From NCBI RefSeq assembly GCF_014208105.1, contig NZ_JACHMQ010000001.1, forward strand, positions 7,006,001-7,070,000: 64,000 nucleotides of DNA. Direction: 5' to 3'. Below the pieces are notes generated by a model. It was not told the origin of the DNA, ran no database searches, and worked only from the letters and a program-made list of their open reading frames with translations. This document shows, one piece after another, positions 14,379 through 22,727 of the stretch. The stretch comes from Actinomadura coerulea. Its GTDB lineage: Bacteria; Actinomycetota; Actinomycetes; Streptosporangiales; Streptosporangiaceae. The position numbers and the translations under genes are program-made. The first letter of the stretch is position 1. Every line of letters starts with the position of its first letter.

Positions 14379-15206
14379 ATGGGAGCAACGACGCTCATCA
14401 CGGTGGCGCCCACGGGCGCGGAGTCCGCCAAGGCGGACGTCCCGGCCCTGCCCGTCACCCTGGATGAACTGGTCCGGACGGCCGAGGAGTGCGAGGCGGC
14501 CGGCGCGGCCGTGATCCACGTGCACGTCCGCGACGACGACACGCGGCCCACACTCGACCCGTTCCTGCTGCGGGACACGGTGACGGCGCTGCGGGAGAGC
14601 ACGGGCCTGATCGTCCAGCTGTCCACGGGCGGCGCGGTCACCGACCCGTACGAGGACCGGCTCCGCGTCCTGGACGCCGGGCCCGACATGTGCTCGCTCA
14701 CCTGCGGGACGGTCAACTTCGGCGACGACGTGTTCATGAACCCGTGGTCGTTCATGGTGGAGCTGTACAAGCGCACCCAGGAGCTGGAGGTCGTCCCCGA
14801 GTTCGAGCTGTTCGACCTCGGGCACATCACGTCGCTGCACCGCCTCCTGGACAAGCACGGGCTCCCTTACGGCGGGCACGTCCACTGCGACCTGGTGATG
14901 GGCGTCCCGGGCGGCATGCCGGGAGACGCCCGCACCCTGGTGGCCGCCGTCGAGGCGCTTCCGGAAGGCGCCACGTGGTCGGCCACCGGCATCGGCCGGA
15001 CGTCCCTGCCGGTCATGTTCGCCGCCCTGTCGGCGGGCGGCCACCTGCGGGTCGGCATGGAGGACACGGTCACCTTCGCCAAGGGCCGGCCGGTCACGGC
15101 GAACGCCGAGCTGGTGGAGCGCGCGGCCCAGGCGGCCCGCCTGGCCCAGCGTCCTCCCATGCCCGCCGCCGAAGCCCGCGCCCTCCTCGCCACGAAGCCC
15201 CGCTGA
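14379..15206 (+). CDS. BKACE (3-keto-5-aminohexanoate cleavage-like) enzyme
   Basis: A 275-residue TIM-barrel enzyme of the DUF849 / beta-keto acid cleavage family, which condenses a beta-keto acid with acetyl-CoA and splits it to acetoacetate and a new CoA ester, using zinc. Recognisable parts are AAVIHVHVRDDDTRP (metal His pair), QLSTGGAV, and GGHVHCDLVMGVPGGMPGD. The substrate within this diverse family is unknown and there is no catabolic operon next to it. ATG 14379 is chosen because it begins directly before the first barrel strand. Confidence 0.85.
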   Translation: MGATTLITVAPTGAESAKADVPALPVTLDELVRTAEECEAAGAAVIHVHVRDDDTRPTLDPFLLRDTVTALRESTGLIVQLSTGGAVTDPYEDRLRVLDAGPDMCSLTCGTVNFGDDVFMNPWSFMVELYKRTQELEVVPEFELFDLGHITSLHRLLDKHGLPYGGHVHCDLVMGVPGGMPGDARTLVAAVEALPEGATWSATGIGRTSLPVMFAALSAGGHLRVGMEDTVTFAKGRPVTANAELVERAAQAARLAQRPPMPAAEARALLATKPR

Positions 15207-15389
15207 ACCGCGGAAGACCGCGTCCCCTCCGGGTGAGTCAAGCCGGGATGGGGGAACTTGGCCGTTTTCGTGGTGCCCGGTGCTGCTTTCATGCGGTGTG
15301 CCGGGTACTTGACCTTCGAGATCGCCGTTGCGGGCGGGAGGCCGTCGCGGGGTGGGGGAGCGCCGGTGTCGTGGTGATGGGGGAGTGCG

Positions 15390-16367
15390 GTGGACGTCAA
15401 TCCTGTGCTGGTCGAGGTGGAGCGTTCCGGGTTCGTGGAGTCCCGGCATCGGGGGGCGGCGATCGGGCTGGCCGCCGACGGGGGCGTCGCCTTCCGGGCC
15501 GGGGAGACCGGAGCGCCGATCTTCCCCCGGTCGGCGAACAAGCCGCTGCAGGCGGTCGCGATGCTGCGCGGCGGCCTCGAACTCGGCGGCGAGCTGCTGG
15601 CGCTCGCCTCCGGCAGCCACTCCGGTGAGGACTTCCACGTCGAGGGAGTGGAGAAGGTCCTCGCGGGCGCCGGGCTGGGAGCCGGCGACCTGCGCTGCCC
15701 CGAGAGCTGGCCGCTCGACCCCGCGACGCAGCAGGAGGCCGCCCGGACGGGCGGCGGCGCCTCGCGGCTGCGCATGAACTGCTCCGGGAAGCACGCCGCG
15801 ATGCTCGCCACCTGCGTCACCGCGGGCTGGCCCGTCGACTCCTATCTCGATCCCGGCCACCCGCTGCAGCAGGCCGTCCGGGAGGTCGTCGAGGAGCTGG
15901 CCGGCGAGCCCGCCGCGGCGGTCGGCGTGGACGGGTGCGGGGCGCCGCTGTTCGCCGTGTCCATCGCGGGCGTCGCGCGGGCGTTCCGCGCGCTCGTCCT
16001 CGCCGAGCCGGGCACGCACGAGCGGCGCGTCGCCGACGCCATGCGGACGCATCCGCAGTGGACGTCCGGGACCCGGCGCGAGGAGCGGCAGCTGATGGAC
16101 GCCGTCCCCGGCCTGCTCGTCAAGTGCGGCGCCGAGGGGGTGGACGCCTTCGCGTTCGCCGACGGGCGCGCCGGGGTCGTCAAGATCGACGATGGGGCGA
16201 TGCGGGCCCGCACGCCCGTGACCGTCGCGCTGCTGCGCGCCCTCGGCGTCCACGACGGCGCCGACCGGGCGGCCCTGGACGAGCTGGCGGCCGTCGAGGT
16301 GCGCGGCGGGGACGCGGTCGTCGGCGCCATCCGCCCGGCGCCGGGCGTCTTCGACCGGGCGGTCTAG
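15390..16367 (+). CDS. L-asparaginase, Rhizobium-type (class 3) family
   Basis: Cytoplasmic amidase that converts asparagine to aspartate and ammonia. The 325-residue protein lacks the usual type I/II asparaginase Thr motifs and instead shows RSANKPLQA, MNCSGKHAAML and VDGCGAP, the Ser-Lys and zinc-Cys sites of the thermolabile R. etli-type enzyme (COG4448). GTG 15390 is the start. The last bases overlap the stop codon of the convergent TetR gene by 4 bp. The 183 bp before it contain no other gene. Confidence 0.9.
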   Translation: MDVNPVLVEVERSGFVESRHRGAAIGLAADGGVAFRAGETGAPIFPRSANKPLQAVAMLRGGLELGGELLALASGSHSGEDFHVEGVEKVLAGAGLGAGDLRCPESWPLDPATQQEAARTGGGASRLRMNCSGKHAAMLATCVTAGWPVDSYLDPGHPLQQAVREVVEELAGEPAAAVGVDGCGAPLFAVSIAGVARAFRALVLAEPGTHERRVADAMRTHPQWTSGTRREERQLMDAVPGLLVKCGAEGVDAFAFADGRAGVVKIDDGAMRARTPVTVALLRALGVHDGADRAALDELAAVEVRGGDAVVGAIRPAPGVFDRAV

Positions 16368-16942
16368 CGGGCCTCCGGCAGCAGCCGGTCCACCATCGTC
16401 TCGATCAGGGCGCCGGTGTCGTAGGGCTCGGTGATGGCGGGGACGGTGAAGTCGTCCAGGAGCAGCCCGGCCATCGCGAAGTAGAGCAGGCCGACGCCCG
16501 TGGCGTCGCCGGGCAGGCCCGCGTCCAGGTGGAAGCGGACGACCTCCTCGTGCTCCGCGGTGAGGAAGCCGCCGAGCTCCGAGTGCAGCTCCGGGCGCCG
16601 GGTCGCCTCCAGGCGCAGCTCCAGCATGGCCAGGTAGCCGGTCCGGTCGGCCCGCATGCGGCCGAGGAGCTGGCGCATCAGCTCGGTGACCAGCGCGTGC
16701 GTGGGCGCCTGCCGCATCGTCTCGGCCAGTGCCCGCGGATCCGGGGTGAGGCGCTCGCGGGTGCGGTGCATGACCTGGGTGAGCAGGTCGGCGCGGTTGG
16801 CGAAGTAGTTCGTGGCGGTCCCGGTGGGGACGCCCGCCTCGGCGTCGATCGCGCGCAGCGTCAGGCCGCGCGAGCCCTCGCGGGCCAGGACCTCGATCGC
16901 CGCGTCCAGCAGGGCCGTCCGGCGGGCGGGGTTGCGTCGCAC
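16364..16942 (-). CDS. TetR family regulator
   Basis: A 192-residue regulator with helix-turn-helix SRGLTLRAIDAEAGVPTGT and the following ATNYFANRADLL, then a C-terminal TetR_C-like ligand domain. GTG 16942 is preferred over ATG 16954 because GGAGG lies 5 nt before it. It is divergent from the small ORF and reductase at 17042-17847; several TGCA-based inverted repeats lie between (16964-17008) and are the likely operator. It overlaps the asparaginase stop by 4 bp at its own 3' end. Confidence 0.85.
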   Translation of the reverse strand: MRRNPARRTALLDAAIEVLAREGSRGLTLRAIDAEAGVPTGTATNYFANRADLLTQVMHRTRERLTPDPRALAETMRQAPTHALVTELMRQLLGRMRADRTGYLAMLELRLEATRRPELHSELGGFLTAEHEEVVRFHLDAGLPGDATGVGLLYFAMAGLLLDDFTVPAITEPYDTGALIETMVDRLLPEAR

Positions 16943-16963
16943 TGTGACCTCCATCACATCGCC

Positions 16964-17008
16964 TTGCAATCACTGCAAGTGCAGTACTAAGTTCAAACCA
17001 CTGCACTT
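16964..17008. promoter_or_regulatory. TetR operator cluster with TGCA half-sites
   Basis: Three overlapping inverted repeats: TTGCA-N5-TGCAA (16964-16978), ACTGCA-AG-TGCAGT (16972-16985), and AAGTGCAGT (16977-16985) with ACTGCACTT (17000-17008). They fill the promoter region between the TetR gene and the divergent transcription unit. Confidence 0.7.
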
Positions 17009-17041
17009 AGAGTACATCAAGGCCAGTGAAGAGGAGATCGC

Positions 17042-17218
17042 ATGCGTGCCCGGTCCCCCATCCCTTCCGCGCTCCGCCTGCCCCAGGACCGCACCGCGCT
17101 CCCGGGGCGGACCGCGCTTCCCGGCCGCGCGGGACGTCCCGCGCGGACCCGGCAGACGCCGAAGCCCCGCTCCGTTCCGCGGCCGCGTCCGCCGCGCAAG
17201 CCCGGCTCCGTCCGCTGA
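17042..17218 (+). CDS. Small Arg/Pro-rich protein of 58 residues
   Basis: ATG 17042 follows GAGGAG at 5-nt spacing, and the frame runs to TGA at 17216 with high GC at third positions. The product is very basic, with a short internal repeat (RTALPG twice) and a tail of KPRSVPRPRPPRKPGSVR. It has no membrane segment or known domain. It is the first frame behind the TetR operator and ends 50 bp before the reductase gene, so the two may be co-transcribed. It could also be a translated leader. No function is inferred. Confidence 0.4.
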   Translation: MRARSPIPSALRLPQDRTALPGRTALPGRAGRPARTRQTPKPRSVPRPRPPRKPGSVR

Positions 17219-17268
17219 CCCGTCGCCCGTCCCCGCGCCCGTACCCGACGCCTGAAAGCGAGCACCGC

Positions 17269-17847
17269 ATGCGCAAGCTGGTCTACTACGTCTCCGCCAC
17301 CCTCGACGGCTACATCGCCGGGCCGGAAGGGCAGTACGACTTCCTGCCCTTCGAGGGCGAGCCCGCCGAGATGATCAAGGCGGAGTACCCCGAGACGCTC
17401 CCCGCCCACGCCCGCGAACCGCTCGGCATCGCCGGCGCCCCGAACCGGCACTTCGACACGGTCGTCATGGGGCGCGGCACCTACGCGCCGGCTCTGGCCG
17501 CCGGGATCACCAGCCCCTATCCGCACCTGGAGCAGTACGTGGTCTCGACGACGCTCGGCATCGAGGACCCCGCGGTGACCGTCGTCGCGGACGATCCGGC
17601 GGGCCTCGTCCGCGGGCTGAAGGAGCGGGAGGGGCTCGACATCTGGCTCGCGGGCGGCGGGAAACTCGCCGCCGCCCTGGTGGACGAGATCGACACGCTC
17701 GTCATCAAGCGCCACCCGCTGGTGATCGGGAGTGGGATCCCCCTGTTCGACGGCCCCTTCTCCCTCGCGGCGTTCACCCCGTCCGCCGCCCACGCCTTCG
17801 ACACCGGGCTCGTCGTCACCATCTACACGCGCGCGGCGGACGCGTGA
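17269..17847 (+). CDS. RibD C-terminal / dihydrofolate reductase-like protein
   Basis: A 192-residue NADPH-binding reductase of the RibD_C/DHFR-like family. The N terminus RKLVYYVSATLDGYIAGPEG is typical, the central VMGRGTYAP is the substrate-side motif, and DIWLAGGGKLAAALVDEID is the dinucleotide-binding glycine-rich segment. Stand-alone members are common in actinobacteria; their substrates are mostly unknown. ATG 17269 is preceded by GAAAG. It is likely part of the unit controlled by the divergent TetR. Confidence 0.85.
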   Translation: MRKLVYYVSATLDGYIAGPEGQYDFLPFEGEPAEMIKAEYPETLPAHAREPLGIAGAPNRHFDTVVMGRGTYAPALAAGITSPYPHLEQYVVSTTLGIEDPAVTVVADDPAGLVRGLKEREGLDIWLAGGGKLAAALVDEIDTLVIKRHPLVIGSGIPLFDGPFSLAAFTPSAAHAFDTGLVVTIYTRAADA

Positions 17848-17874
17848 GCCGGGCCCGCCTCCCGGTCGGACGGG

Positions 17875-18276
17875 CTAGCGGTTCTCGGTGCTCTTGGACG
17901 CCTTCAGGGTCTCGAACTCCTCCTTGAAGATCGTCTGTTCGTAGAGGACGCCCTCGGGCCACGGGCACCGCGGCTCCCGGCCGGGCTGGGGGTTGTCCTT
18001 GCGGAACTCCTCCGGCTGGCCCTCCTTGGCCGGCGGGTAGCTGTGCGAGAACATCCCCGGGGAGTAGGTGTAGTAGCCGCCCTGTTCCATGCCCCGCTGG
18101 TTCAGCTGGTTGTTCCTGCGCGAGAAGTGCAGCTTCCTGGACGAGGCGGCACGGGTCGCGTACAGCCACGTCAGCAGGGCGCCGACGATCGCGAAGGGAA
18201 TGATCCAGACGAAGTAGCGGGCCCCCGTGGGGGCCGTGTTCGCCAGCACGGGGTCGGCGACGATCGTGGTGAGCAA
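17875..18276 (-). CDS. Single-helix membrane protein, paralogue of 20447-20848
   Basis: A 133-residue protein with an N-terminal helix (ARYFVWIIPFAIVGALLTWLY) and a long polar cytoplasmic tail (SRKLHFSRRNNQLNQRG, GGYYTYSPGMFSHSYPPAKEG). The pattern YF-x-(I/A)-x-P-...-AL-x-W...SRK-x-H...RG...GG is shared with the protein at 20447-20848, implying an old duplication around the FadR-MFS pair. TTG 18276 is used because GGGAGGTGGTCC precedes it, an unusually long match to the 16S tail. Function is unknown. Confidence 0.7.
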   Translation of the reverse strand: MLTTIVADPVLANTAPTGARYFVWIIPFAIVGALLTWLYATRAASSRKLHFSRRNNQLNQRGMEQGGYYTYSPGMFSHSYPPAKEGQPEEFRKDNPQPGREPRCPWPEGVLYEQTIFKEEFETLKASKSTENR

Positions 18277-18316
18277 GGCGGACCACCTCCCGCGGCGCGG
18301 ATCGGCCCACGCCAGG

Positions 18317-19564
18317 TCAGTTAGGGGTGTGTCCGCTGGATCCCGTGTTAACCGTGCCGGGCGCCGGGGCGGCGGGCGCGCCCACGGTGCGGAGCCGCCC
18401 GGCGGGCAGGCCGGGCACGGCCAGGGCGGCGCAGACGGCCAGCACCCCCAGCATCGGAACGGTCCATCCGCCGGTGGCGTCGTGCAGCGCGCCGAGGGCG
18501 AGCGGACCGAGCGCCGCGATGACGTAGCCGACGCCCTGCGCCATCCCCGACAACTGGACGGCGACGTGGGCGTCGTGGGCGCGGAGCCCGATGAACGACA
18601 GCGCGGTCGCGAAGCCGAGGCCCTGGCCGAGGCCGAGGACCACCGTCCAGACCCACACCGAGGCGATCGGCGCCCAGGTCACCCCGAAGAAGCCGAGGGC
18701 GGTCAGCGCGACCGTGGCGATCACGAGGGGCCGCTGGTCGCGGGTCCGCCGGGCCAGCACCGGGACGGCCAGCGACCCGACCGCCTGGACCGCCGCCACC
18801 AGCGCCAGCACGTAGCCGGAGGTCGCCTCGTCCATCCCGCGGTCCTGGCAGAGCGTCGGCAGCCAGCCGATCACCACGTAGGCCAGCAGCGACTGCAGGC
18901 CCATGAACACCGTGACGTGCCAGGCCAGGCCCGACCGCCACACCAGCGCCGCGACGCCGCGCGGGGGCGCCGCGGGCGGGGCCGAGCGGGCGGCGTGCGC
19001 CGCCCGCCGCGCCCTCGGGAGCCACAGCAGCCCGGCGAGCGCGGCGGGGATCGCGAGCAGGCCGAGCGGCAGCCGCCACGACGCGCCGAACAGGTTCTCC
19101 ACCGGCACGGCGAGCCCGGACGACAGGGACGCGCCCGCCGTCACCGCGACCGTGTAGACCGCCGTGACCGTGGTGATCCGCGACGGGTGGTCCCGCTTGA
19201 TGATGGCCGGCACCGCGATGTTGCCGATGCTGATCGCGATCCCCGCGACCAGCGAGCCGGCGAACAGCGCGGCCACGCCGCCCGGCAGCCGCAGCAGCAG
19301 CCCGGCGACGAGCAGCGCCATCGCGCACACCAGCAGCGTCTCGCTGCGCGGCGGGCGCCGCAGGAAGGCGGCGGCGAGCCCGTAGGAGCCGAAGAACGCC
19401 AGCGGCAGAGTGGTGAGCGCGCCCGCCGCCGTCCCGGACAGCCCGAAGGCACCGCTGATCTCGGTCAGCAGCGGCCCGACCGCCGCGATCGCCGGCCGCA
19501 GGTTGACCGCCAGCAGGACGATCATCAGCAGGGCGCCGGCCAGCCCGGCGCGCCGCCCGGTCAC
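18317..19564 (-). CDS. MFS transporter of the CynX/NimT-like group
   Basis: A 415-residue protein with 12 predicted membrane helices. The region VNLRPAIAAVGPLLTEISG after helix 1 and the GLxxxxGxAxxIG-type loops are typical of the cyanate/2-nitroimidazole transporter subgroup of the major facilitator superfamily. The substrate is unknown. GTG 19564 overlaps the stop codon of the FadR-type gene by 4 bp (GTGA), so the two are translationally coupled and the regulator probably controls its own transporter. Confidence 0.85.
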   Translation of the reverse strand: MTGRRAGLAGALLMIVLLAVNLRPAIAAVGPLLTEISGAFGLSGTAAGALTTLPLAFFGSYGLAAAFLRRPPRSETLLVCAMALLVAGLLLRLPGGVAALFAGSLVAGIAISIGNIAVPAIIKRDHPSRITTVTAVYTVAVTAGASLSSGLAVPVENLFGASWRLPLGLLAIPAALAGLLWLPRARRAAHAARSAPPAAPPRGVAALVWRSGLAWHVTVFMGLQSLLAYVVIGWLPTLCQDRGMDEATSGYVLALVAAVQAVGSLAVPVLARRTRDQRPLVIATVALTALGFFGVTWAPIASVWVWTVVLGLGQGLGFATALSFIGLRAHDAHVAVQLSGMAQGVGYVIAALGPLALGALHDATGGWTVPMLGVLAVCAALAVPGLPAGRLRTVGAPAAPAPGTVNTGSSGHTPN

Positions 19565-20259
19565 GCGTCCTCCCCGGGCGTGTCGCCGAGCAGGGACGCG
19601 AGGACGGCGAGGGTCGGCTCCACGACGGCGGCGGCGGCCGACGCGGCGGCCTCCGGGTCGCCCGCCGCGATCGCGTCCAGCACGGCGCGGTGCCGGGCCG
19701 GGCCCGCCTCGGGGACCTCGCGGTCCAGCCGGATCGCGCGCATCGACTCGTGCAGCCGGTCGATGAAGAACCGCATCGCCTCGATCAGCACCGGGTTGCG
19801 GGACGCCTCCGCGACGCCGAGGTGGAAGCGCGCGTCGGCGGCGCCGAACGCGTCCGGCTCGGTGGCCTCGTCGCGGGCGCGCAGCAGCTCCTCCAGCCGC
19901 GCCAGGTCGGCGCCGGTGCGGCGGCGCGCCGCCAGCCGGGCCGCCTGGACGTCGTAGGCGAGCTGCACCTCGAACACGTCCCGGGCCGACGCGCGGGACA
20001 CCCGGCGCAGCAGCGGGCGCGGGTCGGCGCTGCTGCGCACGTACGTCCCGTCGCCGCGGCGCACCTCCAGCACCCCGACGTGCGACAGCGCCCGGATGGC
20101 CTCCCGGACGGCCGGCCGGCTCACCCCGAGCTGCGCGGCCAGCTCCAGTTCGGCCGGGATCCGCCCGCCGACCGGCCAGGCGCCCCCGCTGACCTGCGCC
20201 TGGAGCTGGTCGAGCACGGCGTCCACCGTCGATCCGCCCGGTACGGGACTCAACGCCAC
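19561..20259 (-). CDS. GntR/FadR family regulator with FCD domain
   Basis: A 232-residue regulator. The winged helix is at residues 15-75 (GGRIPAELELAAQLGVSRPA, VREAIRALSHVGVLEVRRGDGTYV) and the all-helical FCD effector domain follows, with the metal-ligand Asp/His pattern FGAADARFHLGVAEASRNPV. Such regulators sense carboxylic acids. GTG 20259 is placed by GGAGG 5 nt upstream. It precedes and overlaps the MFS gene, and a perfect-armed inverted repeat lies just before its start. Confidence 0.85.
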   Translation of the reverse strand: MALSPVPGGSTVDAVLDQLQAQVSGGAWPVGGRIPAELELAAQLGVSRPAVREAIRALSHVGVLEVRRGDGTYVRSSADPRPLLRRVSRASARDVFEVQLAYDVQAARLAARRRTGADLARLEELLRARDEATEPDAFGAADARFHLGVAEASRNPVLIEAMRFFIDRLHESMRAIRLDREVPEAGPARHRAVLDAIAAGDPEAAASAAAAVVEPTLAVLASLLGDTPGEDA

Positions 20260-20272
20260 GAAAGCCTCCAAA

Positions 20273-20293
20273 GTAAGACGTCAGACATCTTAC
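20273..20293. promoter_or_regulatory. Candidate operator of the FadR-type regulator
   Basis: GTAAGA (20273-20278) and TCTTAC (20288-20293) form an inverted repeat with a 9-bp spacer, 14 bp upstream of the regulator's start codon. This suits autoregulation of the regulator-MFS operon. Confidence 0.55.
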
Positions 20294-20446
20294 GAGGAGA
20301 CCGGTCCGGCGGGCGGACCCGCGGTGGCGGCCGGGAGGGGTCTCGGCCGCCACCGCGGGCGGCTGCGGCGCCCGCCGGACGGGTGCGGACGCGGGGTCGC
20401 CGGACCCGACCGGCGGGCGCCGGGTCCTGTGCTCGGGCCCTACGCG

Positions 20447-20848
20447 TCAGCGGAGCCTGGGAAGGCCGAATCTGCGGCGGTTCCCGGCGGGAGGCCGGGC
20501 GCGGATCCTCTCCGCCTCCGCCCGTTCCCGCTCGCGGGCCTCCTCCTCCGCGCGCCCCTGCTCGATGTGGGCCATGACCTCGCGATGGGTCACCGAGGGA
20601 GCCGGGTCGCGGCGCGTCCGCTGGGACGGGCTGCCCATGATCACACCGCCCATGACGGGCCCGCGGTGCGGCAGGCCGTCCTTGGCGCTGGGGTAGTGGT
20701 GGCGCTTGCGGGACGTCGTCAGCACGATCGTCACCCAGGCGATGAGCGCCACGAAGATGACGGCGGGGCCGATGGCCAGGAAGTAGGCGTCCCCGAGACG
20801 GTTCGACTGCGCGGCCAAGGGGGCGGCGAGCACCGCGCTGGCGACCAT
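20447..20848 (-). CDS. Single-helix membrane protein, paralogue of 17875-18276
   Basis: A 133-residue protein: N-terminal helix (AYFLAIGPAVIFVALIAWVT), the motif TSRKRHH, then a charged tail ending in a Glu/Arg-rich stretch (HIEQGRAEEEARERERAEAE) that may be a short coiled coil. It aligns with 17875-18276 over the helix and the SRK-x-H...RG...GG region. ATG 20848 follows GAGGAGGTG at 9 nt. The pair flanks the FadR-MFS operon. Function is unknown. Confidence 0.7.
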   Translation of the reverse strand: MVASAVLAAPLAAQSNRLGDAYFLAIGPAVIFVALIAWVTIVLTTSRKRHHYPSAKDGLPHRGPVMGGVIMGSPSQRTRRDPAPSVTHREVMAHIEQGRAEEEARERERAEAERIRARPPAGNRRRFGLPRLR

Positions 20849-20909
20849 GGGGCGACACCTCCTCGCCCCGGGATCTACCCGGCGTCGGGCGGTTAACCGC
20901 CCGGCGCCG

Positions 20910-22685
20910 TCACAGCCCGCGCGACTGGGAGATTGACCCCGACGTGGCCAGCGTGAACGTGCGCATCGACTCGGCGAACTTCGACAGGTCCCATTCCGCC
21001 GGGCCCTCGTACCAGTAGAGGTTGTCGGCGCCCTCCGCACGCTCGCCCGCGTCCTTCACCGTCTCGGCCCACTTCCCCACGAGGTCGAACACCACCGCGT
21101 ACGGCAGGAAACGCGAGAACAGGGCGATCCGCTGGCGCGCCGCCATGGAGTCGTCGTCGGGCAGGGCGCCGCGCTCCAGGAACGCGCGGAAACCGATCGT
21201 GTGTGCGAGGACCGTGGCGCCGCGCGCGGTCTTCGCCGGCATGTACTGGCCGCCATAGGCCAGCGCCGCGCCCGCGATGATCAGCGCGAGCCCGGCCAGT
21301 GCCCACTCGGTCGTGAGCGCCAGCGCCACCGTCCCGGCGATGCCGAGCAGCGTCACGAGGATGCCCGCGACCGTCCACCGGGACCGGACGGTGTCGGGCC
21401 GCCGCGCGAACCAGCCCTGCTTCACCACGTCGTCGTACATCGCCGACCTGACCTGCGCCAGCTTCGTCGCGAACGTCCCGCCGAGCTCCGACAGCCGGAC
21501 GGCGTCGCGGGCGGACCCGTCCGGCGCGGTCAGCAGCGCGTCCAGCAGGGTCCGCTCGTAGGGGAGCAGGTCGGTCTGCGGGCGCTCCAGGCGGCGCAGC
21601 GTCCAGTCGAGGCGGCCGGTGACGGCCCGGTCCTCCTCCTCGATCAGCAGGTAGCCGCGCACGGCGAGGTCGACGATCGTCGCGGTCACGTCGATCACGT
21701 CGGCCTGCTCGTCGACCAGCGTGCCGATCTGGCCGGGCCGCACCCCGTTCGGCGGCTCGAACTCCGTCCCGGCCACCGGCACCTGGTCGCCCTCGGCGGC
21801 CCGCTTGCCGACGGTCCGCGCGTCCCGGCCGCGCAGCAGGTAGAGGGCGAGGACGCCGCCCACGAGCAGCACCAGCAGGCCGGCGAGCGCGGCGCCGGTC
21901 ACGGCGTTGACGGAGAACGCGGTCGCCACCGTGTGGCGGCGCTCGTAGATCGCGCGCCCGCCCGTCGTCCCGGCGGGCAGGCCCGCGACGACCGTCAGGT
22001 ACTCGCCGGGCAGCATCCCCTGCTGCGCGAAGACGCCCTGGGTGTGCGTGTGGTTCGTGTAGTACTGCGTGCAGCCGATCGTGCTGCCGATCGGGCCGGT
22101 GAAGCAGTTGACGTTGCGGATCATCGCGCCGCCCTCGACGACGGCCCTGGCCTCGTCGACGGGCACCTTCCAGCCGCCGACCACCGGCCAGCGCAGCTCC
22201 TCCGCCGCGCCCATCCGGGTGATCGCGCCGCGCACGTCGTACTCCAGGACGACCGTGTGGTCGCCGGTGAGCTTCCGGCCGCCCGCCACCTTGACCGTCG
22301 TGTGCAGGCCCGCGGTGGACGCGGTCGCCTTCGACGGCCCGCCGTCCGGGCTGGCCGCCCGCAGGTTCTCGATCCGGTGGACGCGGTCCTCGGTGACGCT
22401 CTCGTGCGTCCTGGTCGGGTACGTCCGCTGGAAGCCGTCGTGCCCGGCGAACCGGTACACGATCGTCTCCTTGACCCTGACCGTGCCGCCCCGGACCGCG
22501 GTGAGGACGACGTCGTCCTTGAGCACCCGCTCGGCGGCGAGACCGGACGCCGCCGCACCGGCCCCGGACGCCTCTCCGACCTCGGCCGCCGCGGCGGAAG
22601 TGCTGGTCAGCAGGGGGACGGCCAGCGTCGCCGAGACCACCAGGACCGCCGGACGCGACCGGAACATCGCCGCAAGAGCAGACAT
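20910..22685 (-). CDS. DUF2207 domain-containing membrane protein
   Basis: A 591-residue protein with an N-terminal signal peptide, an exported beta-rich DUF2207 domain (about residues 50-270, with IVYRFAGHDGFQRTYPTRT and LRWPVVGGWKVPVDEARAVV), a membrane helix (AALAGLLVLLVGGVLALYLL), a cytoplasmic winged-helix-like region (VDVTATIVDLAVRGYLLIEEE) and two further helices before a cytoplasmic end. Family members are widespread and uncharacterised. ATG 22685 or 22667 may be the start. It is divergent from the zinc peptidase gene, 42 bp away. Confidence 0.85.
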   Translation of the reverse strand: MSALAAMFRSRPAVLVVSATLAVPLLTSTSAAAAEVGEASGAGAAASGLAAERVLKDDVVLTAVRGGTVRVKETIVYRFAGHDGFQRTYPTRTHESVTEDRVHRIENLRAASPDGGPSKATASTAGLHTTVKVAGGRKLTGDHTVVLEYDVRGAITRMGAAEELRWPVVGGWKVPVDEARAVVEGGAMIRNVNCFTGPIGSTIGCTQYYTNHTHTQGVFAQQGMLPGEYLTVVAGLPAGTTGGRAIYERRHTVATAFSVNAVTGAALAGLLVLLVGGVLALYLLRGRDARTVGKRAAEGDQVPVAGTEFEPPNGVRPGQIGTLVDEQADVIDVTATIVDLAVRGYLLIEEEDRAVTGRLDWTLRRLERPQTDLLPYERTLLDALLTAPDGSARDAVRLSELGGTFATKLAQVRSAMYDDVVKQGWFARRPDTVRSRWTVAGILVTLLGIAGTVALALTTEWALAGLALIIAGAALAYGGQYMPAKTARGATVLAHTIGFRAFLERGALPDDDSMAARQRIALFSRFLPYAVVFDLVGKWAETVKDAGERAEGADNLYWYEGPAEWDLSKFAESMRTFTLATSGSISQSRGL

Positions 22686-22727
22686 GGCCGCAAATGGTAT
22701 CGGCAATGCGTGCGATGATTCTGCGCT

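Noticed and set aside
13824..17006. A 1060-codon reverse-strand open frame
   Set aside because: It runs antisense through dtd's neighbour, BKACE and asparaginase genes, is Arg/Gly/Pro-rich and has no family pattern; it is a shadow frame of GC-rich coding DNA.
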